In this document: positions 8,345 through 16,246 of the stretch, piece after piece
Position numbering within the stretch: position 1 is the stretch's first letter
Layout: every line of letters starts with the position of its first letter
DNA from: Armatimonadota bacterium
Lineage (GTDB): Bacteria > Sysuimicrobiota > Sysuimicrobiia > Sysuimicrobiales > Sysuimicrobiaceae
Length of the DNA stretch: 64,000 bases
NCBI GenBank assembly: GCA_031432545.1
Contig: JAVKGX010000001.1
Span: forward strand, 256,411 to 320,410
Direction of reading: 5' to 3'
Notes under the pieces: generated by a model
Database searches by the model: none
Told to the model about the DNA's origin: nothing
Seen by the model: only the letters and a program-made list of their open reading frames with translations
Made by a program: the position numbers and the translations under genes

Positions 8345-8840
8345 GTTCGTCCGCAGGGAGCACGGCGACCTGGACGGCGTGCGGCAGATGGTGCGGGCGC
8401 ACCCGGAACTGGTGAACGCTTGCTCGAGCGCGGGCGAAACGCCCCTGAGGGCGGCCGCCCACGTCGGACACAAGGAGATCGCCGCGTACCTGGTGTCTGA
8501 GGGGGCGGAGTTGGGAATCTGCGCCGCGGCGATGCTGGGCATGGACGACTTCGTTCGCCAAGCCGTCGAAGCCGACCCCGCGCTCGCCAACGCGCGCGGC
8601 GCCCACGGCATCCCGATCCTGTTCCACGCCGCGATCGGCAGCGACCACGAACTGGTACGGTTCCTCGTCGAGCGGGGCTCGGAGGTGACCCTGGCGAGGG
8701 CCGGCGGGCTTACCGACGACGCGCCTTCACCCGGACTGGCGCCGGGTCTCGTCGATCCGGTCGGACCTCGCGACCCGCCGGGCGCCCCGACCGGGCCTGC
8801 AGTCCGGGACAGGGCGCGGGCTAGGGGGGCGAGACGGTGA
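8307..8840 (+). CDS. Ankyrin-repeat protein, possibly C-terminally eroded
   Basis: A 177-residue frame starting at GTG 8307. It opens with an N-terminal helix (LPQEVVDEFVRREHGDLDGV), then ankyrin repeats (NACSSAGETPLRAAAHVGHK; then GIPILFHAAIGSDHELVRFL). This matches a family of small bacterial ankyrin proteins. After about residue 130 the repeat pattern stops and a Pro/Gly/Asp-rich tail follows, so the expected last repeats are missing or replaced. It overlaps the methylase by 38 bases upstream and the convergent secreted-protein gene by 20 bases downstream, which is unusual for intact genes. Function unknown; ankyrin repeats bind proteins. Confidence 0.6.
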   Translation: MDRCELPQEVVDEFVRREHGDLDGVRQMVRAHPELVNACSSAGETPLRAAAHVGHKEIAAYLVSEGAELGICAAAMLGMDDFVRQAVEADPALANARGAHGIPILFHAAIGSDHELVRFLVERGSEVTLARAGGLTDDAPSPGLAPGLVDPVGPRDPPGAPTGPAVRDRARARGARR

Positions 8841-9249
8841 CGGTGGACTTCCGGTCGGACCGACTGCGCGTGGCGCGGACGATCGTCTTACCCGCCAACG
8901 TGTACTGTATGTTGATGCGGTGGACGCGGGAGACGCCCTCGTGGAACGCCGGCGGGAAGAAGACGCGGCTGGTGGCGATGTCGGTCACGTCGGTGAAGAA
9001 CCAAATCCACTCCTTGCGGTCGCGCGGCATCGCCTTTACGTCGTCCATCGCCACGTGGACGTCCGCCGTGGCACCGGTGAGCCGCACGCTGCGGACGGTG
9101 TCGTCGCCGATGAACGACTCGATGAGGTTGCGGATGACGGTGGCGGTGGGCGTGTTAGGGTCCTGGGCGGAAGCCGACCCCCAGCCCGCCAGGAGGATCG
9201 CGCACGCAACCAGCCACGCGCGGATCCGGACGCGCGCACGGCGCCTCAC
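8821..9249 (-). CDS. Small exported protein of unknown function
   Basis: A 142-residue protein with a clear Sec signal peptide (RIRAWLVACAILLAGWGSASA, cleavage before QDPN) and a mature part of about 112 residues. I recognise no domain. The mature region has a regular strand-like pattern and two Trp/Phe-rich stretches (EWIWFFTDVTD, RVFFPPAF). The GTG start at 9249 is chosen because it directly precedes the basic n-region and has aagggggtccag upstream. It is convergent with the ankyrin gene, and divergent from the nitroreductase gene with 90 bases between the starts. Confidence 0.62.
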   Translation of the reverse strand: MRRRARVRIRAWLVACAILLAGWGSASAQDPNTPTATVIRNLIESFIGDDTVRSVRLTGATADVHVAMDDVKAMPRDRKEWIWFFTDVTDIATSRVFFPPAFHEGVSRVHRINIQYTLAGKTIVRATRSRSDRKSTVTVSPP

Positions 9250-9339
9250 CTGGACCCCCTTTTCAGCTGTCTTGGCCGTCCGTTCCGTTTTTCCTCCTGC
9301 TTCCGTAGACTGAAAGCGCAGATCCTCAGGAGGTCGGAT

Positions 9340-9918
9340 ATGACGGAAGCGGCAGGCGTGTTGGAGCTGATCCGCACAAGGCGCAGCGTCGGCAAGTTCC
9401 GCCCCGACCCCGTGCCGAGGGCGATCCTCGAACAGGCGCTGGATGCCGCGGTCTGGGTCCCCAACCACCGCCTGACCGAGCCGTGGCGGTTCTTCGTGCT
9501 GTCCGGCGGCGCGAAGGAACGGTTCGCGGCCATCCGGCGGGACTTCCGCCGCACGCTGATGCCCAACCCCGACGCGCCGGAGGTCCAGGCGGCACTGGAG
9601 CGCGTCTATCGCGACGCGGCCGACACGCCGGTCATCGTTGTCGTGACCTCGCACCTCGCCGACGACCCCGAGGTCCGGGAGGAGGACCTGTGGGCCACGT
9701 TCGGCGCCGCCTACGCGTTCATGCTGGCCCTGTGGAGCTTCGGCGTCGGGACGTACTTCCGTACCGGCGGGCTGCGCGATCACCCGCCGCTGCGCGAGTT
9801 CCTCGGCCTGGGCGCAGACCGCCGCATCGTCGGCGTCGTCTACGCAGGGTATCCCCTGGAAGTGCCGCAGCGCCGGCGCACCCCGGCGGCCCAGAAGACC
9901 GTGTGGATGGACGACTGA
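9340..9918 (+). CDS. Nitroreductase-family FMN oxidoreductase
   Basis: A 192-residue flavoprotein of the nitroreductase family. The N-terminus (LELIRTRRSVGKFRPDPV) carries the Arg-Arg-Ser FMN-phosphate site, followed by WVPNHRLTEPWRFFVL. The C-terminal part has GVVYAGYPLEVPQRRR, also typical. Such enzymes reduce nitro groups, quinones or other acceptors with NAD(P)H; the natural substrate is unknown here. The start at 9340 has a very good ribosome site (caggaggtcggat). It stands alone between a divergent small exported protein and the convergent ccdA. Confidence 0.88.
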   Translation: MTEAAGVLELIRTRRSVGKFRPDPVPRAILEQALDAAVWVPNHRLTEPWRFFVLSGGAKERFAAIRRDFRRTLMPNPDAPEVQAALERVYRDAADTPVIVVVTSHLADDPEVREEDLWATFGAAYAFMLALWSFGVGTYFRTGGLRDHPPLREFLGLGADRRIVGVVYAGYPLEVPQRRRTPAAQKTVWMDD

Positions 9919-9920
9919 TC

Positions 9921-10646
9921 TCAGAGGGCCGGGCGGAACGGGATGATCCGGAACAGCCAGGCGTTGAGCGCGAACAGAGAGTCGGTGACCATCGCACCGC
10001 CCATCACCAACAGCAGCAGCCCTCCGGCGGTCTCGATCGCGCGTCCGTGCCGCGTCACCCAGCGCAGCGCGCCGACGGCGCTTGAGAGGACCGCGGCCGT
10101 GACGAGGAAGGGCAGGCCCAGCCCCAGGGAGTAGACGAACAGCAACCGCGCGCCGTCCTGTACCGTGCCCGCGGTGGTCGCCAGGGTCAGGATCGCGGCC
10201 AGGGTGGGCCCTACGCACGGCGTCCACGCGAACCCGAACGCCATCCCCAACGGCAGCGCGCCCCATATCCCCCACCGGTTCTGCGTGAACGGAATCCGGC
10301 GCTCGCGATACAGGGCGGGGATCCGGAGGACGCCGAGCAGGACGAGGCCCATGGCGATGACGACCGCTCCGCCGGCGCGCGTCAGGGCCGACCGGTACTC
10401 CAGGACCAGAGTCCCCAACAGCGAGGCCGAAGCGCCGAGGGACGTGAAGACGACCGAGAATCCCACCACGAACAGCAGGCTGCCGACCAGAACGCGGGCC
10501 AGGGGGGCGCACCCGCCGCCCTGGAGTTCGGCCACCGACACCCCGGAGACGAACGCGACGTAACCCGGCACCAGCGGGAGGATGCACGGGGAGAGGAACC
10601 CCAGCACCCCGGCCCCGAACGCCACGATCAGACCGACCTCCGGCAT
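9921..10646 (-). CDS. ccdA: CcdA-type cytochrome c biogenesis / thiol-disulfide membrane protein
   Basis: A 241-residue integral membrane protein of the CcdA/DsbD family with six predicted membrane segments. The two conserved cysteines that shuttle electrons are in FLSPCILPLVPGY (about residue 21) and FAWTPCVGPTLA (about residue 145). It moves reducing power from cytoplasmic thioredoxin to the outside, for cytochrome c maturation or other extracytoplasmic thiol proteins. No thioredoxin-like partner or other ccm/res gene is in the window. The ATG at 10646 is preceded by gcaggagggacg. The converging nitroreductase gene ends 3 bases away. Confidence 0.92.
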   Translation of the reverse strand: MPEVGLIVAFGAGVLGFLSPCILPLVPGYVAFVSGVSVAELQGGGCAPLARVLVGSLLFVVGFSVVFTSLGASASLLGTLVLEYRSALTRAGGAVVIAMGLVLLGVLRIPALYRERRIPFTQNRWGIWGALPLGMAFGFAWTPCVGPTLAAILTLATTAGTVQDGARLLFVYSLGLGLPFLVTAAVLSSAVGALRWVTRHGRAIETAGGLLLLVMGGAMVTDSLFALNAWLFRIIPFRPAL

Positions 10647-10808
10647 CGTCCCTCCTGCTGCCGACTCCCCCCGCGGGGCCTGCCGCCGCCTCCGTCGGGG
10701 ACGCCAAGCGCTTCCATCATAGCCCGTTGGACGGGCAGACGTCGTGGCTTGCCGGCGCCGGTGCGTTTCGCCATAGGCATGCCCTATCCGTTCGATAGCG
10801 ACGATCGA

Positions 10809-10838
10809 TTGGGACGGCAGCAGGCGTTGTGCTAGGAT
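10809..10838 (+). promoter_or_regulatory. Probable promoter of korAB
   Basis: TTGGGA at 10809-10814 and TAGGAT at 10833-10838 are separated by 18 bases. TGC directly before TAGGAT gives an extended -10. Transcription would begin near 10845, giving an 88-base leader before the korA GTG. The element lies in the 286-base gap between ccdA (minus) and korA (plus); the rest of that gap shows nothing else certain apart from the hairpin at 10849. Confidence 0.55.
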
Positions 10839-10848
10839 GAACACGAAA

Positions 10849-10874
10849 AGGCGCTGCTGAGGCCGGCAGCGCCT
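10849..10874 (+). other. Stem-loop at the 5' end of the korAB leader
   Basis: A perfect 9-bp stem: AGGCGCTGC (10849-10857) pairs with GCAGCGCCT (10866-10874) around an 8-base loop. It begins about 4 bases after the predicted transcription start. It is not followed by a T-tract (gtttcgcc), so it is more likely a 5' mRNA-stabilising or regulatory hairpin than a terminator. Confidence 0.5.
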
Positions 10875-10932
10875 GTTTCGCCACTCGGGGCCGGGGCGCG
10901 CCGGCGTCGCCGGCGAAAGGAAGGGAAGGGCC

Positions 10933-12813
10933 GTGAGGACGAACCGCCTCAAACTGCTGGTCGGCGGCGTGCAGCTCCGCGACGGTGTGACGACCGTCAC
11001 CGACCTGCTCGGCAAGATCTTCACCCGCGCCGGGCTGTACGCGATCGCGATGGAGAAGGGGTACGCGTCGACGATCTACGGCGCGCACCAGTACGACCCT
11101 ATGCTCGTCACGGAGACGCCGGCGGTCTCCTACGGCGACCCCGACATCGACATCCTCGTCGCACTGGACTACGACACGAACCCCGACGCGAAGCAGCAGC
11201 CCAACCGCGACACCGTCCTGCGTCACGGAGGCTTTTTGCGAGACGGCGGGATCCTGCTGTACGACGCTTCGACAGGCGAGATCCCCACCGACGACCTGGA
11301 AGCGCGCGGGGTCAAGGTGTTCCCGATCCCGGCCCGCAAGATCGCGCATACTGAACTGAAGAAGGAAGTGGTCAAGAACATCATCATGACCGGTGCGCTG
11401 TTCCGGCTGGTGGACTTCGACAACGACACCGCCTATCTGACGCAGCTGCTGGAGGAGCGTTTTTTGCGCAAGGGCCGCGAACTCGTCGATCTCAACCTCC
11501 AGGCGGCCGCCCGCGGGCGGGAGGCGGTCGAGAAGATCCTCGCCGAGCGCGGCTACGAGCTGACGGTGCGGCTGGAGCCCCGTCCGGCCAAGAAGGCGGT
11601 GTACGTCTCGGGCAACGACTGCCTGGGTGCCGGGGCCATCGCTGGCGGCGTGCGCTTCTACGCGGGATATCCAATCACGCCCGCCAGCGGCATCCTCGAG
11701 TTCATGGAGCGGTACCTGCCGAAGTACGGTGGCCGCGTCCTGCAGGGGCAGAACGAACGCGAGAGCATCCGCGCGGCGATCGGCGCGGCGCTGGCCGGCG
11801 CGCGCGCGATGATCGGGAGCTCCGGTCCCGGGATCTCGTTGAAGGTCGAGGAGATCGGCGTCATCGGCGCGACCGAGACGCCGGTGATCGTCGTCGACGC
11901 ACAGCGGGCGGGCCCTTCGACCGGCATGCCGACGCGCCCGGAGCAGGGTGACCTCAACCTCGTCCTGGGATCCGGACACGGCGACATCCCGCGCATAGTG
12001 ATCGCGCCGGGTACGATCGAGGAGTGCTACACGCTGATGCTCGAGGCGTGCGAGCTGTCCGACAAGTACCAGTGCCCGGTGTTCTTTCTCACCGATCTCA
12101 ACCTCTCCGAGGGCAAGAAGACCGTCCTGGAGGAGGTCTTCGCGCACCGGCCGAAGGTCACGCGCCACGCGATCGTCCGCGAAGACGACGTACGGGGGAA
12201 GACCTACCGGCGCTACGAGATCACCGAGTCGGGGATCTCCCCGCGCAGCGTGCCCGGGACCCCGGGGGCGATCTTCAAGACCAGCGGCGCCGAACACGAC
12301 GAGTTCGGGTTCGTCTCGATCGACCCGGCCAAGCGCGCGGCGATGATGGAAAAGCGCATGCGCAAGATGGACACCTACCTGCGCGAGGACTGGAAGCCGC
12401 CGCAGGTCTTCGGGGAGGTGCGCGGCGCGCCCGTGATTGTCGGCTGGGGCAACACCCGGCCCGTGCTCGAAGAGGCCCGTGCGGTTCTCCAGGCGCGGGG
12501 CATAAAGGCCGCGCTGGTGCACTTCACGCACGTCTGGCCGCTGCGCCGGGACGCGCTGGACGCGCTGCTGGCGGACGCCGGCCCCGTGGTCGTCGTCGAG
12601 CAGAACTACAGCGGCCAGTTCGCCGACCTGCTGCAGCAGGAGCTGCTGATCCCCACGCGCCGGGTGCTGAAGTACAACGGGATCCCAATGCACCCGACCG
12701 AGGTGGCCGATGCGGTCCAGAAGGCACTGGAGCGCGAAGGAGCGGTCGTCCGGATCGGAGGCACGGCGCCGGTGAAGGTGGAGGTGGGGCGCAATGAGCA
12801 CGAAGGGGACTAA
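10933..12813 (+). CDS. korA: 2-oxoacid:ferredoxin oxidoreductase, fused gamma-alpha subunit
   Basis: A 626-residue subunit of a 2-oxoglutarate (or other 2-oxoacid) ferredoxin oxidoreductase. Domain order is gamma first (residues 1 to about 190, LKLLVGGVQLRDGVTTVTDL) and then alpha (GYPITPASGILEFMERYLP from about 245; QNERESIRAAIGAALAGARA; GPSTGMPTRPEQGDL). The two-subunit arrangement with this order is the KorAB type found in many bacteria and archaea. The GTG at 10933 has a purine-rich upstream stretch (aaaggaagggaaggg). It overlaps korB by 20 bases. It would oxidise 2-oxoglutarate to succinyl-CoA and CO2, reducing ferredoxin; the specificity is inferred from the family. Confidence 0.93.
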   Translation: MRTNRLKLLVGGVQLRDGVTTVTDLLGKIFTRAGLYAIAMEKGYASTIYGAHQYDPMLVTETPAVSYGDPDIDILVALDYDTNPDAKQQPNRDTVLRHGGFLRDGGILLYDASTGEIPTDDLEARGVKVFPIPARKIAHTELKKEVVKNIIMTGALFRLVDFDNDTAYLTQLLEERFLRKGRELVDLNLQAAARGREAVEKILAERGYELTVRLEPRPAKKAVYVSGNDCLGAGAIAGGVRFYAGYPITPASGILEFMERYLPKYGGRVLQGQNERESIRAAIGAALAGARAMIGSSGPGISLKVEEIGVIGATETPVIVVDAQRAGPSTGMPTRPEQGDLNLVLGSGHGDIPRIVIAPGTIEECYTLMLEACELSDKYQCPVFFLTDLNLSEGKKTVLEEVFAHRPKVTRHAIVREDDVRGKTYRRYEITESGISPRSVPGTPGAIFKTSGAEHDEFGFVSIDPAKRAAMMEKRMRKMDTYLREDWKPPQVFGEVRGAPVIVGWGNTRPVLEEARAVLQARGIKAALVHFTHVWPLRRDALDALLADAGPVVVVEQNYSGQFADLLQQELLIPTRRVLKYNGIPMHPTEVADAVQKALEREGAVVRIGGTAPVKVEVGRNEHEGD

Positions 12814-13654
12814 GATCTGGGACGAAAACGCCGTCCCCAAGCACCGGATCCAGTGGTGTCCGGGGTGCGGGGATTTTGGCGTGCTGGCCGCTCTCAAGCA
12901 GGCGCTGACCGAGCTGGAGATCGTGCCGCACGAACTGCTGCTGATCGGCGGGATCGGCTGCTCCGGACAGATCCGAAACTACCTGAACGGCAACGCGTTC
13001 CACGGCACCCACGGCGGCGCGCTCGCCTACGCGGTCGGCGCCAAGATGGCGAACCCGGACCTGAAGGTCGTCGCGCTGGCCGGTGACGGCGACACGCTGG
13101 CGATCGGCATCGAGAACTTCGTGCACGTCTGCCGGCGCGACCCAGACATGGTGCTGCTGGTGATGAACAACGGCGTCTACGGGCTGACGAAGGGGCAGGA
13201 CTCGCCGACCGCGGGGCTGGGGCAGGAGCGGGAGGAGTTCAGCGAGGAGCACCCCCCGATGGTGGATCCGCTGCTGCTGGCGCTGGCGAGCGAGGCGACA
13301 TTCGTGGCGCAGTCGTTCAGCGGTGACGTGAAGCACGCGACGCGGATGTTCGTCGAAGCGTTTCAGCACCCGGGGTTCGCGTTCATCAACGACTTCTCGC
13401 CGTGCGTGACGTACAACAAGTTCAACACCTACGAGTGGTTCCGTGACCACGTCGAGCACGTTCCGCCCGACCACGACGCGTCCAGCAAGGACGCCGCGTG
13501 GGCGCTGGTCCGCGACTTCGCCCGGCGGGGCAAGGTCCCCCTGGGGGTGGTGTACCGCAACCCGCGCAGGTGCAAGCGCTTCGAGCGGCTCCCGATGTGG
13601 GAGGATGAGCTCGGGGAGGTCGACCTGGAGCCGGTCCTTGCGGCGTTCCGGTAG
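12794..13654 (+). CDS. korB: 2-oxoacid:ferredoxin oxidoreductase, beta subunit
   Basis: A 286-residue thiamine-diphosphate-binding subunit. CPGCGDFGVL near residue 21 is the conserved cysteine-containing N-terminal motif. VVALAGDGD (about residue 92) to VMNNGVYGLTKGQ is the ThDP/Mg motif of the GDG...NN type. It starts inside the last 20 bases of korA, at an ATG preceded by gaggtggggcgca, so the two are coupled. It forms the catalytic half of the enzyme and passes electrons to ferredoxin. No ferredoxin gene is adjacent; an FprA-type reductase at 60426 could connect ferredoxin to NADP. Confidence 0.94.
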   Translation: MSTKGTKIWDENAVPKHRIQWCPGCGDFGVLAALKQALTELEIVPHELLLIGGIGCSGQIRNYLNGNAFHGTHGGALAYAVGAKMANPDLKVVALAGDGDTLAIGIENFVHVCRRDPDMVLLVMNNGVYGLTKGQDSPTAGLGQEREEFSEEHPPMVDPLLLALASEATFVAQSFSGDVKHATRMFVEAFQHPGFAFINDFSPCVTYNKFNTYEWFRDHVEHVPPDHDASSKDAAWALVRDFARRGKVPLGVVYRNPRRCKRFERLPMWEDELGEVDLEPVLAAFR

Positions 13655-13664
13655 GAGGGTCCGC

Positions 13665-13754
13665 ATGGCCTTCGAAGGAGCCCGCCGTCGGTTTCGTCTC
13701 CGCGACAGCGGGCGCATGAGCCGCGCCGGCATCGTCGGTCGTCCGGCCCCGTAG
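13665..13754 (+). CDS. Possible 29-residue peptide
   Basis: A short frame with an ATG at 13665 and a well-spaced ribosome site (taggagggtccgc), coming 10 bases after korB. The peptide is rich in Arg (8 of 29) and has no hydrophobic stretch. It ends 9 bases before the start assigned to the DMT transporter. It may be a leader peptide or simply chance in GC-rich sequence. The ribosome site is the only positive evidence. Confidence 0.25.
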   Translation: MAFEGARRRFRLRDSGRMSRAGIVGRPAP

Positions 13755-13763
13755 TCCCCGACG

Positions 13764-14723
13764 GTGTCGCTGCATCCCTCCGGCGGCGGCGTCCTCGGGA
13801 CGGTCGCTCGTTCGTCACCGGATCGTGCTGCGCACCTCGGTCTGGCGGCGCTGGTGGGGGGCGCCGCCGGCATCGCGTTCGCGCCCATCTTCGTGCGGCT
13901 GAGCGAGGTTGAACCGTCGGCGACCGCCTTCTGGCGCATGGCGTTTGCGTTGCCGCTGTTGTGGCTGTGGCGAGAGCGGGAGCGGCGCGTCCTGCAGACC
14001 GCGCGTCCCCTCGCCCGGGACGTCCCGCGGCTGGTCGCCGCGGGCGTGTTCTTTGCCGGTGATCTGGCGGTCTGGCATTGGTCGATCCGGTTCACGACGG
14101 TCGCCAACGCCACGTTGCTCGCGAACTTCGCCCCGATCTTCGTCGCGCTGGGTGCGTATCTGCTCTTCGGGGAGCGGTTCACCCGCACGTTTTTGGCCGC
14201 GCTCGCTCTGGCCATCTGCGGTGCGATCCTGCTGATGGGAGCGAGCGTGCGGCTGGGCGCGCAGAGCGTCCTGGGCGATGTACTGGGGATCGCGACCGCG
14301 GTGTTCTACGCTTCGTACATCCTCGCGGTCGGGCGACTCCGCGCGCGCCTGTCGACCGCGACGGTGATGACGTGGAGCAGCGCGGTGACCGCGGCGGCGT
14401 TGCTGCCGATCGCGCTGCTGTCGAGGGAGAGCCTGATGGCGCCCTCGCTGCGCGGGTGGCTGGTGCTGGTGGGGCTGGCCGTCATCAGCCAGTTCGTCGG
14501 CCAGAGCCTGATCGCCTATGCGCTCGCCCACCTGCCGGCCGCCTTCTCGTCCCTGGTCCTGCTGCTGCAACCCGTGCTGGCAGCGGTCTTCGCCTGGCTG
14601 TTGCTGGGGGAACGGTTGGCGCCGCTGCAGGTCGCGGGCGGGGCGGCCGTCCTCGTCGCGATCTCGTTGGCACGCGGCGGTGTCCGCAGGGGGCCAGACC
14701 CGGTGCCCGGGCGGCTCAGTTGA
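13764..14723 (+). CDS. DMT-superfamily (EamA) transporter
   Basis: A 319-residue membrane protein with ten predicted segments arranged as two EamA repeats. The first repeat includes FAPIFVRLSEVEPSATAFWR and the second starts near residue 170. Such proteins mostly export amino acids or other small metabolites; the substrate here is unknown. The assigned GTG (13764) has no good ribosome site, so the true start could be slightly different. Its stop overlaps the convergent FmdB gene by 8 bases. A second EamA protein is at 58983. Confidence 0.85.
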   Translation: MSLHPSGGGVLGTVARSSPDRAAHLGLAALVGGAAGIAFAPIFVRLSEVEPSATAFWRMAFALPLLWLWRERERRVLQTARPLARDVPRLVAAGVFFAGDLAVWHWSIRFTTVANATLLANFAPIFVALGAYLLFGERFTRTFLAALALAICGAILLMGASVRLGAQSVLGDVLGIATAVFYASYILAVGRLRARLSTATVMTWSSAVTAAALLPIALLSRESLMAPSLRGWLVLVGLAVISQFVGQSLIAYALAHLPAAFSSLVLLLQPVLAAVFAWLLLGERLAPLQVAGGAAVLVAISLARGGVRRGPDPVPGRLS

Positions 14724-14913
14724 CCCGGCAGCACCCGCCGCCGCAGCAGCCGCCGTCGCCGTTTGCCTTCGCGGTGGCGAACACCGAGACCAAACGGCGA
14801 ACCTCCGTCGCGCCGCAGTGCTCGCAGGTCATCCGGTCGGCGTCCGCACTGCTGGGCACAAGCCGCTCGAACCGTTGCCCGCACTCCGCACAGGCGTACT
14901 CGTACATCGGCAT
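14716..14913 (-). CDS. FmdB-family zinc-ribbon protein
   Basis: A 65-residue protein with the FmdB/CxxC zinc-ribbon pattern: MPMYEYACAECGQRFERLV and then CEHCGATEVRRLVS. It also has a Cys/Gly-rich tail (CCGGGCCRVN), common in this family. These proteins are putative regulatory or metal-binding factors without an established biochemical role. An aaggggtgacc ribosome site lies 5 bases ahead of the start. It is divergent from the hydrolase at 15011. Confidence 0.88.
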   Translation of the reverse strand: MPMYEYACAECGQRFERLVPSSADADRMTCEHCGATEVRRLVSVFATAKANGDGGCCGGGCCRVN

Positions 14914-15010
14914 CGATCGGTCACCCCTTCACCGGCCTTCTACCATTTGATCGTAGCATCGTGTGCGACGCGTGTCGGCTCCCGGGGCAGAATAGGGGTG
15001 GGGGACGGGC

Positions 15011-15685
15011 ATGGAAGCGATGCGGACGGCTCACGTGGAGGTTCCCGTGGAAGGCGTCGTCCTGAGCGGAGACATCGCGGTGCCCGCGGACGCGCGCGGG
15101 GTGGTGCTGTTCGCGCACGGCACAGGGAGCGGCCGGTTCAGCCCACGCAACCGGTTCGTGGCGCAGGCGTTGCAGCGCGCCGGGCTGGCGACGTTCCTCG
15201 TGGACCTGCTGACCGAACAGGAGGAACGGGCGGATTCGCGCACGGCCGAGCTGCGGTTCGACGTCGATCTGCTGGCGCGGCGGGTGGTGGGCCTGGCGGA
15301 GTGGCTGACCCGCGACCCGAACTCGACCGGTCTGCGGGTGGGGCTGTTCGGGGCGAGCACGGGCGCAGCCGCAGCCCTGGTGGCCGCCGCGCAGCGACCG
15401 GACGGGATCGGCGCGGTGGTCTCACGCGGCGGGCGGCCGGACCTGGCGCGCGAAGCACTTGTTCAGGTTCGCGCGCCCACGCTGCTGATCGTCGGAGGCA
15501 GGGACTGGCCGGTGATGCGGTTGAACGAGGAAGCCTACGCCGACCTGCGCTGTCCCAAGCGCCTGGAAATCGTCCCTGGGGCGGGTCACCTCTTCGAGGA
15601 ACCCGGCGCCCTGGAACGGGTCGCCGAACTCGCCGCGGATTGGTTCCGCCAGCACCTCGCCGGCCAGCCCGCCCGACCGGCGTAG
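15011..15685 (+). CDS. Dienelactone-hydrolase-like alpha/beta hydrolase
   Basis: A 224-residue alpha/beta hydrolase. FAHGTGSGRFSPRN (about residue 37) forms the oxyanion region, GLFGASTGAAAAL (about residue 112) the nucleophile elbow with Ser in GASTG, GGRDWPV the acid, and GAGHLFEEPGAL the histidine. This subfamily is often found fused or adjacent to a phosphoribosyltransferase domain, which is absent here. The ATG at 15011 has ggggtgggggacgggc upstream. Substrate unknown. Confidence 0.83.
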   Translation: MEAMRTAHVEVPVEGVVLSGDIAVPADARGVVLFAHGTGSGRFSPRNRFVAQALQRAGLATFLVDLLTEQEERADSRTAELRFDVDLLARRVVGLAEWLTRDPNSTGLRVGLFGASTGAAAALVAAAQRPDGIGAVVSRGGRPDLAREALVQVRAPTLLIVGGRDWPVMRLNEEAYADLRCPKRLEIVPGAGHLFEEPGALERVAELAADWFRQHLAGQPARPA

Positions 15686-15703
15686 GCGCGTCGGCTACGC
15701 GCC
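15685..15703. terminator. Stem-loop between convergent genes
   Basis: GGCGCGT (15685-15691) pairs with ACGCGCC (15697-15703) around a 5-base loop. It lies exactly where the hydrolase (plus) and ACT protein (minus) genes converge. There is no T-tract on either strand, so it could be a weak bidirectional terminator or only a GC-rich hairpin. Confidence 0.35.
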
Positions 15704-16108
15704 GATGGCCCTCGCCGCTTCCTCGTAGTCCTGGGGTCTGACCCAGAGGATCATCCCGTAGCGGCCCCCACCGGCCGAGGTTGCCGCCGCCGCGACGATG
15801 TTGATTCCGGCATCGCCGAGTTTCTTGGCGTACTCCGCGGCCGCACCCACGCGGTCGTCCCCCCGGATCAAAAATGCCCGCTTGGGTCCGGTCAGCTGCC
15901 AGCCCGAGCGGTCCGCGACCGACCGCAGCGCCACGGCGTCCTCGGGTACAAGGTCGAGTTGGGCGTTGCCGCCCTCGACAGGGAACGCGAGATAGGCGAG
16001 GAGGTTCACGCCGCCTTCTCTGAGCGCCGAAAGCACCCGCGCTCCTTCGCCGGGTCTGTCCGGAACGGTCACGTAGTAGTAGTCGACCCGCCGCACCTCG
16101 TCGGCCAT
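15695..16108 (-). CDS. Tandem ACT-domain protein
   Basis: A 137-residue cytoplasmic protein made of two ACT domains (residues 1 to about 70 and 72 to 137). The first has VDYYYVTVPDRPGEGARVLS followed by GGVNLLAYLAFP. The second has AFLIRGDDRVGAAAEYAKKL followed by AGINIVAAAATSAGGG. ACT domains bind small ligands, usually amino acids. No catalytic domain is attached, so this is probably an allosteric or sensory subunit. Neighbours do not reveal the partner. A cacctcc complement gives a good ribosome site before the ATG at 16108. Confidence 0.8.
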   Translation of the reverse strand: MADEVRRVDYYYVTVPDRPGEGARVLSALREGGVNLLAYLAFPVEGGNAQLDLVPEDAVALRSVADRSGWQLTGPKRAFLIRGDDRVGAAAEYAKKLGDAGINIVAAAATSAGGGRYGMILWVRPQDYEEAARAIGA

Positions 16109-16246
16109 GGTTCACCTCCCGCAGGGCGTTCATTCGTCACCAGGATAGGGCGGATCGAGACCCGCTGTACACCGGCGCCGCGGATTGCCGCCCGAGCCCT
16201 GTGCGCCGACCGCATCCGGTGCTGGCGTCGCCTGCGCCGCAGGGTC

